A stretch of DNA of 64,000 nt from Branchiostoma floridae. Taxonomy: Eukaryota; Chordata; Leptocardii; Amphioxiformes; Branchiostomatidae. Below, piece by piece: positions 43,601 to 57,900 of this stretch. The DNA is taken from contig NC_049988.1 of assembly GCF_000003815.2 (NCBI RefSeq), forward strand, positions 2,787,898-2,851,897, in the 5' to 3' direction. Numbering within the stretch: the first letter of the stretch is position 1; every line of letters starts with the position of its first letter. The notes under the pieces are model-generated. The model was not told where the DNA came from. It made no database searches and saw only the letters and a list, made by a program, of their open reading frames with translations. Position numbers and translations under genes: made by a program.

Positions 43601-46600
43601 GGGAGCAGTAGCCACAGTACTTCACGTTCTGATAGTTGCCCTGTTCCTCACAGAGAAGACCTCCCATCTGAGCACTGGAGAAGACACAAAATCATTAATT
43701 GTCTAGCTATAACAAATACACATAAATAGGGCTGGGTATCGGTACAGCGTACCGGTACAAAACCGGTTTTTCTAATTGGACCGGTCCAGAAAAACCGGAC
43801 CTGAAAAAACCAGTGGTGGACCGGATGTTGGACCGATTAGAAAATTAACAGATTATTTTATCAGGCATTCACACGTTTTGGCGCTTGCAGGCGGAAGAAA
43901 ATAACAAGAGTGAAGTAGAGTAGAGTTTATAGTAATTTCTACCAAGTTTTACAGCCAATCGCACAGGTGCAGTTAGCGTTGTAGGATTTTAAAACGCCAG
44001 TGTAAGTCTAATACTCCACCAAATAGATCTCTTTGTAGTGAAATGGACCATTGGTATGAGTCATAATGCATCAGGTCCAGGTTCAGGTCCGGACCTGGAC
44101 CTGATCCTTTGGACCTGAACCGGACCTGGACCTGAATTTTCTGTACCGGTACCCAGCCCTACACATAAACAATGTTAACTTGGAACAATGGTTTACATGG
44201 AATAAAGAGACTCTTTTTACACAACCACTGTTTTATTCAAACCAACATTTTGGTGACCGTCTGTCACCTTCTTCAGGGCAATTCTGACTGGTTTAAATTG
44301 TACTGCAGGACAGGTGTCGCTGCTCACAGTTCAGATGCGGTCATTGTAAGTGCAGCAAACACTAAAACACTGCTCAACTTTTTTTCCTACTGTTTGTAAA
44401 TGCAAGACATATGGAATAATGCAATAAAACTAAATATGCTATTAAAAAGTCTCACTGTAAATGAATCTAAGTTTGCAGGGATTTAATTTTGTGGTAGAAA
44501 GAGAAGGGGATTTTTCACTGTGGTTTTAAGTTTGCTGTAGCACCATGGACTGTAGTTTCTTACTGCCATGGCAAAATGTTTGCGGTGGTTTTAAGTTTGC
44601 GGTTAAGCGGCCACCGCGAAAACCGCGAACATTGAACACCGCGAAAGTTTGCGCATTTACAGTATGTGCCTGGAAATGAAAATATAGCCATACAACTTCA
44701 AGAAGTTGCTTAGAACTGTAATTGCTTGCAACAATGAGTTGTACTTTACAACATTTACACTTTGTATCATCACTGTACATATGTATATATAGCACGTGAG
44801 CACCACCTATCAAGAAATACCCGTACTGCAGCACTGTTGGTCTTTGCTAGATGAAAAATATTTCGTATACATTTTCAAACTATGGTATAAAATTCTACAG
44901 CTAAGGGGTTCTTGTAAGGAAATATCTTTCAAAACTCATCATTTAGATACAAAACTCATCAGATACAAAATTCCCTTCTAGTTTAATACCGGTACTTGAC
45001 AGAAACAAATACTGGGAAAAAGGATTTCCCTTACAATCTTTCTTGCAATCATTGTTCCATCACTATATCCTCATTTCAGTTTGACTTGACAAATGCACAG
45101 CAGTGTAAAATCCATTATATCCTTTTATTGGTAAGTATGACACTTTCTACAGTATACTGGTTACTGCTACATATAACACAATAGCATTGTAAGCCCAAAA
45201 TAACCAGGCACTCCATCACATTGTCACAGGACAGCCTTCAGTACACTAAATTACAAAAAACTCAGGCACTCAATCAACATCTGACAGGACAGCTTTCAGC
45301 CCTGTACAGTTCAGTAAGTAAAAACTTATGCTTTTAAACTGTGAAAATTAAGATTTCCCAATATCTTTTGAGTTAGCGATTAAAATTTGTACCATAGAGC
45401 AAATGTTAAAACATCCTGTTGACTTGGCCCCGAAAGAAGACAGAAAAGAAAAGAAAACTGCGATTTTAAAAGATGCCGTGTAAATTTCAGAGTCTACGGT
45501 AACAAGCACTTTTCAAGACAGGCAGAGCTTTGACAGCTCTTTTAGAAATGATTAACAACCATTTAAATCTATTGTCAACACCAAGGAAAGGTTTTAAGAA
45601 ACTTAAAAAATCAGCGACAATGAAAATCACTAGTTAAGAACGAAAGAATATTCATAACTACTTACATAAACCTTGCTGAAAAAGTTTGGCATACAGTTCA
45701 ACAAGATGTATCCATTTGAAAGTTAAACTACAAAATCTGACGACTAACAACAAAAGAAGGCAGCTACTCAATCATTCTCACATCCATAATTATACTGACA
45801 GCTCAAAAGACTTGATTTCCAAAGATCCTATCTTCTAATGATAGATGGTAAGTGACGCCCCCCTCCCCCTTTCCTGTTCTTCTCTCTACCTATGATACAT
45901 TACAAGATTTGTCACTTGTGACATTTGATACAACAGTTAGGTCTAACTTTTGTAGCGATCGGATCTATTGAGGGACAAAAGAATGGTTGTCCTAAGGATT
46001 GCTTATATCTTAAAAAACACACTACACTCAAACTAGGTCTTTGTGACCAGTGGTATATATGCATATATTAAAATTTTGAAATTAGAACTATCATTTGTAC
46101 AAGGAGACAATGGTGTCAAGCTGTGCTTTAGATTTAGCTTTGGGTAGCCTACGGGCTTGTTGAAATAAGAGACTGAACTTCCGAAAGGGACATCGAAAAT
46201 GTGGAAAAGGATCGCCTACCTATAATATAAAATGACAAAAATAAGAGCTTTCTGGTTTCAAAACCTGCAACTTTATATGTACACATGTATATCACCACAT
46301 ATGTGAATTCAGTTTTTGTCCCACACTGCGATACATCATGTGGTAGCTATATGTCACAATCTGTTATAGTGACTGACAAGTGCGAAAGGTCTACAAAAAC
46401 CTATCCCTACACTTCATACATAAAAGGAACTAAAATAAAAGTAACATTTTTGAATGTTTTCTTATGTGGGTATGTCCAAGACAAGAAGAAAAGTCACGCA
46501 GGAAAAAAAATCTGAGATAAACAAACTTTTTCCTTTTGCTTTCTTGATTCAAACAGGGACAATACAGTCTATAGAAGCCCCATGCACAGCTTGAGGTGAT

Positions 46601-48924
46601 ACAAAGAACAAATTCATCATTCTCAATAGAGTTGTCAAGACCCAGGCCCAACATTTAGGTTGATAAGAATAAGATGTCCCTTGTCTGAGTTTGAAACCTG
46701 TAATCAAGGCGGTAGGAAGGAAGATCATATTTCCAGCCATCAGGTTATATCCGTTCTTCATTTTTCATTTTTGTTAAGAAAACAAACAAATGCCATGAGA
46801 AACATTGGGCATACCTACAAGGTGGCAAGTTCTGTAGGACAATTCTAACTGAAGCGTAACAACCACTTTCTTTGATCGGGCAAACTTCTTGCTATTTACA
46901 TGAATACATGAAACTGCGAATGTTTATTATGTTGCGGAAGGAAAACGTTTTGTTTTCAGGCCTACTGGCATGCGTACTTTTTCTTTCTTCTGTGGTCAGC
47001 CAATCAACACTCGGCTGATCACGTCAGGAAGCTAAAACATTTCATAGCTTAAATCGTCATGATGTAGTGTACCTCAGCGAGTAGTTCAACTACATCTATA
47101 ATGTTTAAGGTCCCACCTTGGAAGTTTTTCTCTTCTTTTGTTTTCCTCTTTAGACATATACCTTTTATATACACCTCTCCCATCTCACGAACAGGGCATT
47201 ACACATTTGACAATCGTTTTTTTTTTTAATTTCTTTTCTGGCGATTTTTCTTTTTTTTTTTCCCCTTCAGAAACATCCTGCATTTTCATCGAAAATGTGG
47301 CATTTCTAGTTTATCATGTTTTATGTTTTATATATCTTACTAAGGTAGTATTGCAAACAGTGTATAGAAATAATCACAGAAACACCCAAACACAAAGACA
47401 AGCAAAACAATACCTCTTGGGGTAACATACATGTACAGGGCTAGAAATACCACCTGCATATGCGGGTTAGTGCAGGTAAAATTGGAGCTGTGCAGGTATT
47501 TCTGGTGTCTACCTGCACTGGTCCATGTACTGGGTTTTATAAATAAATTTCCTTTGATTTAGATGTATAGGGATTGTTATTAGCTGCATTGACTGTTACC
47601 ACCTATTTAGAATAAAAGAAAAAAAAATAGCAATGGTTCCTAAATAATTTTAGTATGATTCATACTTCCTAAACTCAGAGGAAGGTAAAATTTGTCAGGT
47701 GCAGGTAATTTTCTATGTTAGTTATTGTTACCTGCACCAGTGCAGGTATGCAGAAAAAATTCTTTCGAGCCCTGATGTAAAAAGAAAGAAAAGAAAGAAT
47801 GATCGATTTACCATGTTACGTGGAAGGATTGTCGGCACCCGTTCTTGTTACACGTCATGCACGCGCCCGAACTCGCCTTGCTCTCTCGGCCTGACTCCTC
47901 GCAGATGTAACAAATCTGTAAACAACAACAACAACAACAAGGGTTGATACAAAACAACAACAACAAGGATTGATACAATCTGGAGATACCCAATGTTACA
48001 GGAAGGAGACTACACAAACTTATTTACCACCCCAATATCCTCATATGGAAAGGTAACCTTTTGAGTTTTGTCCATAATCAGCAAGGGAGCTTCTACTAGT
48101 GTGTAAAAATCGCAATGAAGGACAAAAGAACATTGTGGTTTTTTCGTTCATCATTTAAGCGAGTAAAAACCTTGTTGGGAGACAAGATTGCATGATATTT
48201 AGATGTCTAACAAATAACAAAGATGCAATTGTAAAACCTGTACGTATTAAAAATTTACCTGTATAATATGTTTCAATAAAAATTTTCAGAAAATTTTACA
48301 TCTTTTCAAAGTCAAAATTCAAAATATCTTATAAAACTGACCAGAAATCGACATTTAAAGTTTACATATACAGGGTTGAACAAGTTTTCTAAAATTCACT
48401 TGTCCTATCGGGCAAGCACATAAAAAATGTACTTGCCTGAAGCAATTTTTCACTTGCCCAAAATTCAAATGTCACTGTTCCTAGTATATGCATTTTCACT
48501 TCCAGCAAGGGAATTCTCTGTAGACAATTGCTTGATGTCATGACTGTAAAAAGTAACAAGTATATCAAAATTGCACTAAAATCAATGGAAAAATCTTACT
48601 TGCCCGATCGGACAAGTGGGGTAGGACATGCACTTGTCCGAACAGCACTTTCACTTGCCCTGGACAATAGGGCTAGTGGACTTGTTTATCCCTGATATAT
48701 CTCTTCAAGCTGTCCACCAGTCAAAATAGCTCTACTTAAGATACTGCCTACCTACATGAGACTGTGAAGAGTATGCAGTGCAGTATTTCTGCCAGTGGTG
48801 TAGTTAGAATGTTATTGTACTCAAACAGACAGACTTTGGACCTTGTACTATACACATGTAGGCATGTTTGTTTCCATAGCTGGTGTGTTACCTTCAGCAA
48901 GAAGGTTCTGTTTTTGGCAGCATT

Positions 48925-48957
<33 letters not shown>

Positions 48958-51900
48958 ATGTGTGTGTGTGTGTACTCTCAGTCTCATGTCCCTAATAAAC
49001 GTACCGGGACGTTTATTTTTTTCAGCCACACAATCCACCCGGTACGTTCTTATTTTGGACGGTACGTTTATTTTTTTTCAGTACCTGTGTGTGTGTGCAA
49101 TGCATGCAGGGCCCAAAATTCATTTTTGGGAATAGGTGCACTGGTGCACCCAACCTAGAAAATTGGGTGCACCAAAATATTTTTGGGTGCACTACATAGA
49201 ATAAAGTAGAATATCAGAATAACCTAATTGCAAACCTACTAAATAAGTAATTTGATCGGAGCTCTTCAGAAATCGGAAGTACTATGACAGTCATTTTATG
49301 ATCTTTCTAACATATAGATGTCAAGCAGGCCTCGAAATTAACTTTTTCCCCTACTGTCCCAGAAGTGTTCCCAAAAATAAATTCCAATCGTCCCGAAGTG
49401 AGGATGGATGGTCCCAAGTAGGAAGTATGTATTACAACAATAAATATAATGTTGAGTCAGACTCAGAGTACAAAATTTCTATATAACTAATTGTCAATTA
49501 CATGTATACAGTAAACTCAAAATCAATGCAGATTCAAACGTGTCTTGTCCAGAAATTTGAGACAAACCAAACATAACAAGTGGAGGTTAGGAAGAAAAAC
49601 TTTTTAACTGGTGATTTTGGGCCATCAGAAGGAGAATTATTATCTTCTGACAGTAAAAATGTACACTGTTTGTGTAGAACTTTAACGACGTGGTGCGCAG
49701 CTGGGAACATCCTTTTTTTAACCTCCTTGGGAGAATCGAGCAGAGCATCAGTAAATAAGCTGCAACCAAGCTCCCGTAACCCCAGTTAACTTCTTAATAA
49801 AAACACTATATGACATATTACAGAGTCTAAAACGTTTCCAAAAATTTTTCTCTGGTAAGATGGCATTGTTTTCACTTTGTTTTTTGAGGTTCACGTGCCA
49901 GGATTTCCACGCACAATGCGCTGTAATACACTAGACCTGGGGAGCACGGATCTAATTTGGGGGGCTTTTGAGAGTCGAAAACTGATTTTTTTCATTCTGC
50001 AAATTTGCAGATTGATTTATTTTTCTTCTGTAATCTTGAAAATCCATCTGTAAATTGCAGATTGCAGACGGGTATTTCGGACACTGATGGGGTTTACATT
50101 CTGATGTTGATTATTTTTCTATCGTCCCAAAAAAGGTCCCAAAGTGATTTTCTAGTGTTCCCGGCCTAAATTTTTGGTGCCCCGGGCCTACGGGACTATG
50201 TTAATTTCGAGCCCTGTCAAGAATATGGTGTTTACTTAGTATACTGACATCTTAACATACATAAGCCTATGAAAATATTTGGGTGCACAGCTCCAATTTT
50301 GGGTGCACCTGGGTGCACAAAACCCCAGTATTTCGAGCCCTGGCATGTGTCCATGTGTGCGTGCGTGCATGCATACATGCGAATTTGGATCCAGATTTGT
50401 AATACTCGCAATACCTACACAACTGCAATTCTACTTGAATATCGAATATGCAGCTGGTATTTTAAGTCTCTTTACATAAATCAACTTACTTATATAACCA
50501 TGATAGTATGTGTGTGAGTGTCTATTGTTTTGTCAAACTACCAGCTTTTAGCTAGGTTTACCTCTGAGTCTGAATGCTTTCTGGCTTTGGATCCGGATTT
50601 GTAATACCTGCCATACCAACACGACTACAATTCTACCTGAATATGCAGCTGGTATTTTGAGTCTCCTTACATAACTTACTTATACTAGTATATTATATAA
50701 CCATAACACCTACAATGTACATTTACTAGTATCAGTGGCTTTGTCCTTTAGAGGGGATGTATGTGTAAAACCTTTGGTACAATGAGCTTCAGGTACTGTA
50801 AATGCATTTAGTCCACAGTGATTTGTTTTCGTGGTAGGGAAAAATTTGAGTGTTCTCTGTGGTTTTGACTAAAATTTGAGTTTGCTATACACCTTTCTCA
50901 CGCGGCGGCCATGATAGATCGAAGAAGAGGTCAATGAGGCAAACAGACAAAACTTATTTCTAAAATCAGGTCCCATTTAGTTTTCCCCCAAACCACACAA
51001 ATTTTCATGATATAAGATAGAATAATAAATATTACAAGAAGTGTTATGCACCGAAAGATGTAGCAATTTAGAGTAGTGTAGACTGACCCCATAGTCCCTT
51101 AAGAGATGCAAAATAAAAACATAATAATGCAAATTTTTAACGAATTTGCAGCCATTCATTATTGGTCGATTTCCTAATTGGCAGGCTACCATTGGTCGAA
51201 CTGCTAATTATGATGGACAGCCTTTTGTTTGCCACATTGAACTCGTTTTAGATCTATCATGGCCGCCGCGTGAGAAAGGTGTATAGCAGCTGCACTGTAG
51301 TCACAAACTGCAGAATAATGGAAACACAGCTGATACCTTTATGGACAGAAAGTCGGAAACAACATACTGTTACTAGCAACTGGGCAAAGATGCTGGACAG
51401 AAAAACTGTCACTTTCACAATTTAAGCAGTGCTGGTGTCATCTAACCGAATCTACATAGTACTTCTACTACTGGAGTCTGTGGTTGTAAAAATGCGACAA
51501 AAACTTAGTTATTATCTGCTGCAAAATGACATTACAATTCAAATACTAACATGGCTAAAAAGGGTAAGAAGTATTTTTTGGTGTACATATAACTAGAGTT
51601 TATTACTATCTTCTGGAGTGGATCAAATATCTGGAGGGGATCAACTAGTGTAAATGCAGAAATGTTCACGGTTTTGGATTAATGTTCGCGGTTTTCGCAG
51701 TGACCACTTCACCGCGAACTTAAAACCACCGCCACATTTTTCTACTATAGTATTAGATTGCAGTCTATGGTGTTACTGGGAAATTAAAACCACCACGAAA
51801 AGTCATTTCTGCCGCTACCGCGAAATTAAATCCCAGCTTACTTAAATGCATTTACAGCGTTTGAAATTTTGACCAGCAACCAGTTTTCTCCACCCTTCTT

Positions 51901-54900
51901 TGTTTTCTGTTTTTCTTAGTTTTTCGCTTAGGCCAGGTTGATTTGATTAAATGGATGACATCCGCGCTCGCACCAATTTTCGGCCATTTCCAAAGAAAAA
52001 AAAAGTTTTCGACCACACAATAGATTGTGCAAAGCAGCTGTAAAATGAGCACAAATATTCCGTAGATTGAAAAAAAAGTATCAGAAAACAGAAAACTAAT
52101 GCCATAGAATGCCAAAATGAATCTTAAGTCAAAGAATAAGATGTGAAAGGACAGAAAGAAAAAAAATCTATTGTTGGTTGGGGGAGGTACCAGTACAGAA
52201 AATTCAGGTCCAGAGGATCATTTCCAGGTCCGGACATGAACCTGGACCTGATTGTCTGTGGAAACTTGAGAACTGGCAATACTCAAAACAATGGTAATTG
52301 GTCGATTTTGCTACAAAGGAATCTGTTTGGTGGATTATTGGACTCCCACTGCATTTTAAAATCCCATCTCCATGTAATAAAGGCTAACTGTCTCTTGACT
52401 TCGCTCTTGTTGTCTTCTTGGCCCCCCGGTTAGACCCCAAATGGCTGCTGACATAGTGTGTCCATTTTGTAATTGGCGAAACCTGTTCCTCTGTTGTTTT
52501 TTTCAGGTCTGTTTTTTTCCGATTGGTCCAAGAAGAAAAAAATGTTTTGCACCCGTATGATGTACTGGTCCCTAAACCTAACTGTTGGTATACCATACTA
52601 TGTGTGTTTAGTCCTATGTTCAACCTTCCTGGCCACTTTGATTTCATACTGAAGGCAACTTTTTTTTTTGGCCAAACTTTTTTTTTATTCGCTCGCTCGC
52701 ATCAGTTTTGGAGTTCCCGGAGGATGTCATCCATATAATCAAATCAACATGGCCTTAGTGTCAAAGCAACTTCTGTTCTCTGATATTATCAACCCAACTT
52801 TTTCATTGCCTAACTTCTTCCTCCCTGGACAGTTCCCTGCATGATAGTTTTGGCCAGAGATCGGGACCAATGTTTTGCATGACTCTATTCTGTACTTCGA
52901 GGTGCGGTCCTGGTATGTGATCATAGATTCTGTAAGATTGTGTGGCATAATTGGCAGCACTTTGGGCTCAGGCCCAAGAGGTCCTGGGTTCAAAACCTGC
53001 CATGTCACCGATCTTGTGCCCTTGGGAATGGCACTTTACACAACTTTCCTCACTTCACTCAGGTGAAAAAGTTAGTACCAAGCTTCACCTAGGGCCATCC
53101 CTTGGATAGGACTTTACATTGAGGTCCTGTGTTTGAGGAGAGCCATACTTTGAGCACGTTAAAGAACCCGCCAAACTTATCGAAAAGAGAAGGGGCCCTT
53201 CCAACTGCAAGTGGATCATACAAAGGTACCCATACCTTGTGTACGTGCCATGATGATCTATGTCAAGATCATAGGCATTAACAGAAGAGGAAAAGTCCCT
53301 CATACATGTACACAAACGTGCATGTGCATCCAGAATTTGGGGCCTTGATTAACAGAATGTAATAATCATTGCTTCCCTCCAACACGTACCTTGTTGAATC
53401 TGTCATGCGGGACCATAGACAGGATGATGGGTTCCATAGTGGCCACATTCCCAAACTGCACTTCTGGGATATACAGGGCACAGATCACATGGGCCCAGCC
53501 TGGAAACACACAATATAATACAGTCAGGGAAAAACTGCCCCAACACAGACTCTGTTTTAGTATTGTTCAGTGGAGTATCTTTCTGTGAAGTTCATATTCA
53601 GTATGAAAAACTCTGTGAAGAAGGATTTTCCTTTGTTCCAACATAACCAAATGAAAACAAGACCGTCTGAAAGTGAGTCATAAGCTACAGGTCAAAGGTC
53701 ATCAGAAGTTTATAGCGCCCCCCGTCCCGGTTCAATAAAGGATGATGGGTAAGGGAAGCTACCATATCTACCTCACAACTTACAACCACCTTTGACACCT
53801 TGCTTACATCACAGATTCAGAAGGCCCAACTTGGTGAAAAAATGTAGTGATCGTTCCCTTTTACATTGGAATGAAATTTAAACACTTCTCAGGGTGACAA
53901 AACATTTCAGTTTTTGCCGGGCAAACATTGAACTCATACAAGTAACAGCAATTTCTTAAACAACAAAAACAAAATAAACAAGTTTACGTAATTATGCAAA
54001 CATTCTATAGCCTGATGTCCATCCTATTCTAGCTCTGGTTTGCTCCTTCATTCAATCACTTCTTCTTCTTTTCAGGTTTCTGCCAAACAATCTTGGACAG
54101 GTAATCCATGTCGTCCTCATGATACCATGGTGTAACAGATATCAAACAAGCATTCAAAAGTTGGATCCCTGTTATATTGCTTCTGAAAAATACTTGATTA
54201 CTAAAACATATTGTCTCAAAGGGAAAAGAGTCCAGAATATTCGTCTGGAGACCTGCACATTCAAACCGTTTGGTGCTAACGGCAGTTAATGAGCGAATCA
54301 AGGAATAGATTCTAGAGCGCTCGCTCTACAGGGTTCTAGCTAGTGCACTTTAGCGTAGTGGGCCACTACGCTAAAATTTGTGACCCCTACACTAAAATAA
54401 GGGCCACTACGCTAATTCTTAACTAGTGTAGTGGTGCTTTGCTGTCATTTGCTTGTTCAATAATGACTAATGAATGTCTGAACAATGAAAAATGATGATA
54501 TGCCACTCAAAACTGACCAAACAATCCTAACTTTTAACTCTACAATCTTCAAATCTCACTGTGGAAGGACCAAGGCCCCCCTTCCACACCAATCTCCTGA
54601 TTAGTCGCTTTGCTACCATGCCATTCCCACTACACTAAAATAAAATCCTGGCTAGAACCCTGTTCTATGACAACAGGCCCTCCCGCAAGCAGATCTGGAG
54701 AGCTTGTCCGGTGTTAGAACGCCTGTTCGAACGAGCGCTTGAACCCATTCCATAATTCACTCCTGTGTAGGGACCAATCAGCGCTTGGGTCCAAAATTTG
54801 GACGATTCCAGACGGTAACGTGGTTAAGGTTCCCAGACGGAACAGCAGAGAAGCGATATATATATGTTGTATAATGAATGTATAATGATGATGATGAAGC

Positions 54901-57900
54901 GACTGTATATAGTATATAATGAACGCCGGAGCGAACTACATTCCGCAGGGTTCTAGCTAGTGCATTTTCGCATAGTGGGCCGCTACGCTAAAATTTGTGA
55001 CCACTACGCTAAAATAAGGGCCACTACGCTAATTTTTAACAAGTGTAGTGGTGCTTTGCTATCGTTTGCTTATTCAACAATGTCTAATCAATGTCTGAAC
55101 AATGAAAAATGATCATGTCATTCAAAACTGACCAAAAAATCCTTCAATTTACTTAACTTTTATCTGTACATTGTCAAAATCTCACCGTGGAGGGGCCAAG
55201 ATTTCACCAATTTCCTGATTGGTTGCTTCGCTACCATGCCATTCCCACTAGGCTAAAATGAAATCCTGGCTAGAACCCTGCTTTCCGTATGGTACCCAGG
55301 CTAAGAATAAGATGGACTCCAGGCTAAGAGAAGAAACATCCACCACCAAGAGCTTTACTGTACCAAACATGTTCATACTCGTATCCTTGATCAGGGTTAT
55401 TTCCGTGGTGGGAGCGTCCTTTTTGTCTTTTGAGGCTTTACCGGACGCTGGCATCGTTTTGGTGACAACAACTGCATCAGAGAACATCAAACGGAACGTT
55501 TGCAATGATGGAGAAATAATACATTTGGAGTGAGGGATGTGTGTGGTGAAAATACAACTTTTCCGTCATTTAGATATCATCAAAATTTTTGATTCACAAA
55601 TATACATATAATTATCATGATAATGGCTGACATTTGCGCACGCATCAATTTTCGGCCGTTTCCAAAATTAATGAAAACGGCTTTCGACCATTCCCTAAAT
55701 TGTACAAAGCCGCTTCAAAATAAGCAAATATATGCTGTGGATTACAAAAATAAATTATTAGCAAACGTATACTTATGTCAGAGAACTTTATAACACAGGG
55801 TCAAAGAAGATGTGAAACAACAAAAATGAAGAGTCTATTGTTTGGTATACTCAACCTTTTTATTAGATTTCATAATTTTTTGGGGGTCAAACTTTTTTTT
55901 CATACTCACACTCACATCAGTTTTTGAATTCAAAGAGGATGTTATCCATATAATCAAATCAACATGGCCTAACAAAAACAAGTATTTGAACACTGGACTA
56001 TCAAAAAAGCATTACACTTTAGTAAAAGATCTTAGAAAGAAGAACTTGAAAAGTTGTGGGGGAACGTTGCAAAACGACTTTTACCTGATGTGTCTGTTCT
56101 CTTTAGTGCTCCCTCTCTGTGAGGACACAGTTCACACTTCTGAAACAAACAAACAAACAAACAACTCAATAAACATACACAGTATGAAAGTACAAGGGGC
56201 ATTCATTAAAAAATTGGGGGCCTAAACTCTTTATGATCAATACAATACATAACAAAATATATGACTTTCCGAATGTGCAGTTTATAGTTACACGGTTCAG
56301 TACAAACCTGATGTGTTATGCCATAAGGGGGAACGGGTTTTCTGCGCGTTAAAAATCTGCGCGCGCGTTAAAAATCTGCGCGTTAAAAAATTAAGTTGTG
56401 CAATGAGAAATTCTTAGGCAGAAAAATGTGACCCCATTATATGATTTTACATCTGTTACCTGAATTTTTGGTTTGAAAAGCCCCTAATTTTTAGGTCCCT
56501 TGGGAATAGGCTAATTTGCATATCCAGAAGATTTCAAAATCACTTGAATTAGACACAAATACATGGAAAAATTACTAGTGTGAGGCTTTATATCATAAGA
56601 TATAACTGCTTGAGGCTTTTTTCCATTCTACAAGCTTCATTTCATCTTTTCTCAAGCAGATTGTTTCACATGCAAATATCAACCTTTGTTGCGCGTTAAA
56701 ACTTAATGTTTAAAAATCACTTTAAAACTCCTGGAAAGGGATATTTGTACTCTAGAATGCAACAATATGATAATTAATTTCATTTTGTGTTATTTTCTTC
56801 AAGCTTTTAAGTTTAAAACTGCAAAAAAATTGTTCAAATCCCCAGGGAATCAGCTAATTTGCATATTTTAACGCGCAGGTTTTTAACGCGCAAGTTTTAA
56901 CACGCAAATTTTAACGCGCACAAAACCCCAACCCCCATAAGGCGGTTTACCCGATATGCAATACAAACAAAACACAGTGCCACTGTCTCATTTTTTAGGT
57001 CTACATTGCAATTAGAATATCAGAATTAAGGAGAACATGAACAAAACAACTGTGATCATATCAGGTAGGATCAGAAATCATAATCTTTACAATGGGGTAA
57101 GAAGAATTCTTTTGCAAACTCTTAAACCTTACATGGTACTGTTACTGTAAATCCTGAAATGTTTGTAGTGGGGCTTATTTTCAGTGTTTGCTATGACCCT
57201 TCCACCACTAAACCATAACACAGTGAATATGCTCGCTACTGTCCCTTAGTTTCCTGCAAAACTACAGATTTTGTTTCAAACTGGAAAGTTGCAAAAACCT
57301 CATTTCCAGGGATGTCCCCCAAAAATTATTGAATTTACAGTAGGAGAAAGAAATTATTAGATTGGATCAACATACACATGATGATCCATAGGAACGTCAA
57401 TTCATACACGTTTTGTTCAATGAAGGAATAATATGCACTCAAAAAAAATTACTTCAAAACTAGTGCATTCCCCCATTTAGATGTAGTCAAAGATTTTATA
57501 AGAACAACATCATGAATATGAGGCTACGAAAACCTGCAACAGCAGTCTCTTATCACTGATTTTAACTCTTTCATAGGTAGCAAAATAACCTACTGACAGC
57601 ATCAATATAATACTTTACTAATAAGATCAAGGTCAATTTCTGCCTGAAACAAGGTGACGAGTTCATAAGGCTAAATATTTCAAATCCCGATCCCCAAAGC
57701 AAAACTCCACCTTTTGGGGCTCGAAATTAATTCTTATTAATAGAATACAGCATTTTCTTGACATCTATAATGTGTGAGAAAAAATAATAAAACCTTTCCT
57801 GAAAGTTGTATTAACTATTTACCCATCAAATTTCTGGCACTCAAGCAGAGCAGTAAGGTATATAATTAGGTTTGGAATAATTATCATCAAATTTTTAGGT

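Noticed and set aside
43174-43667. Open frames of up to 100 codons on both strands rich in His/Thr or Cys/Val
   Set aside because: They are translations of the CA-rich microsatellite. Only 43575-43674 is coding (MLLT10 exon 6).
54329-54662. A clean target-site duplication for this family F MITE
   Set aside because: Flanking CTCTA and TTCTA differ at one base and the 8-mers do not match, so no duplication is claimed.
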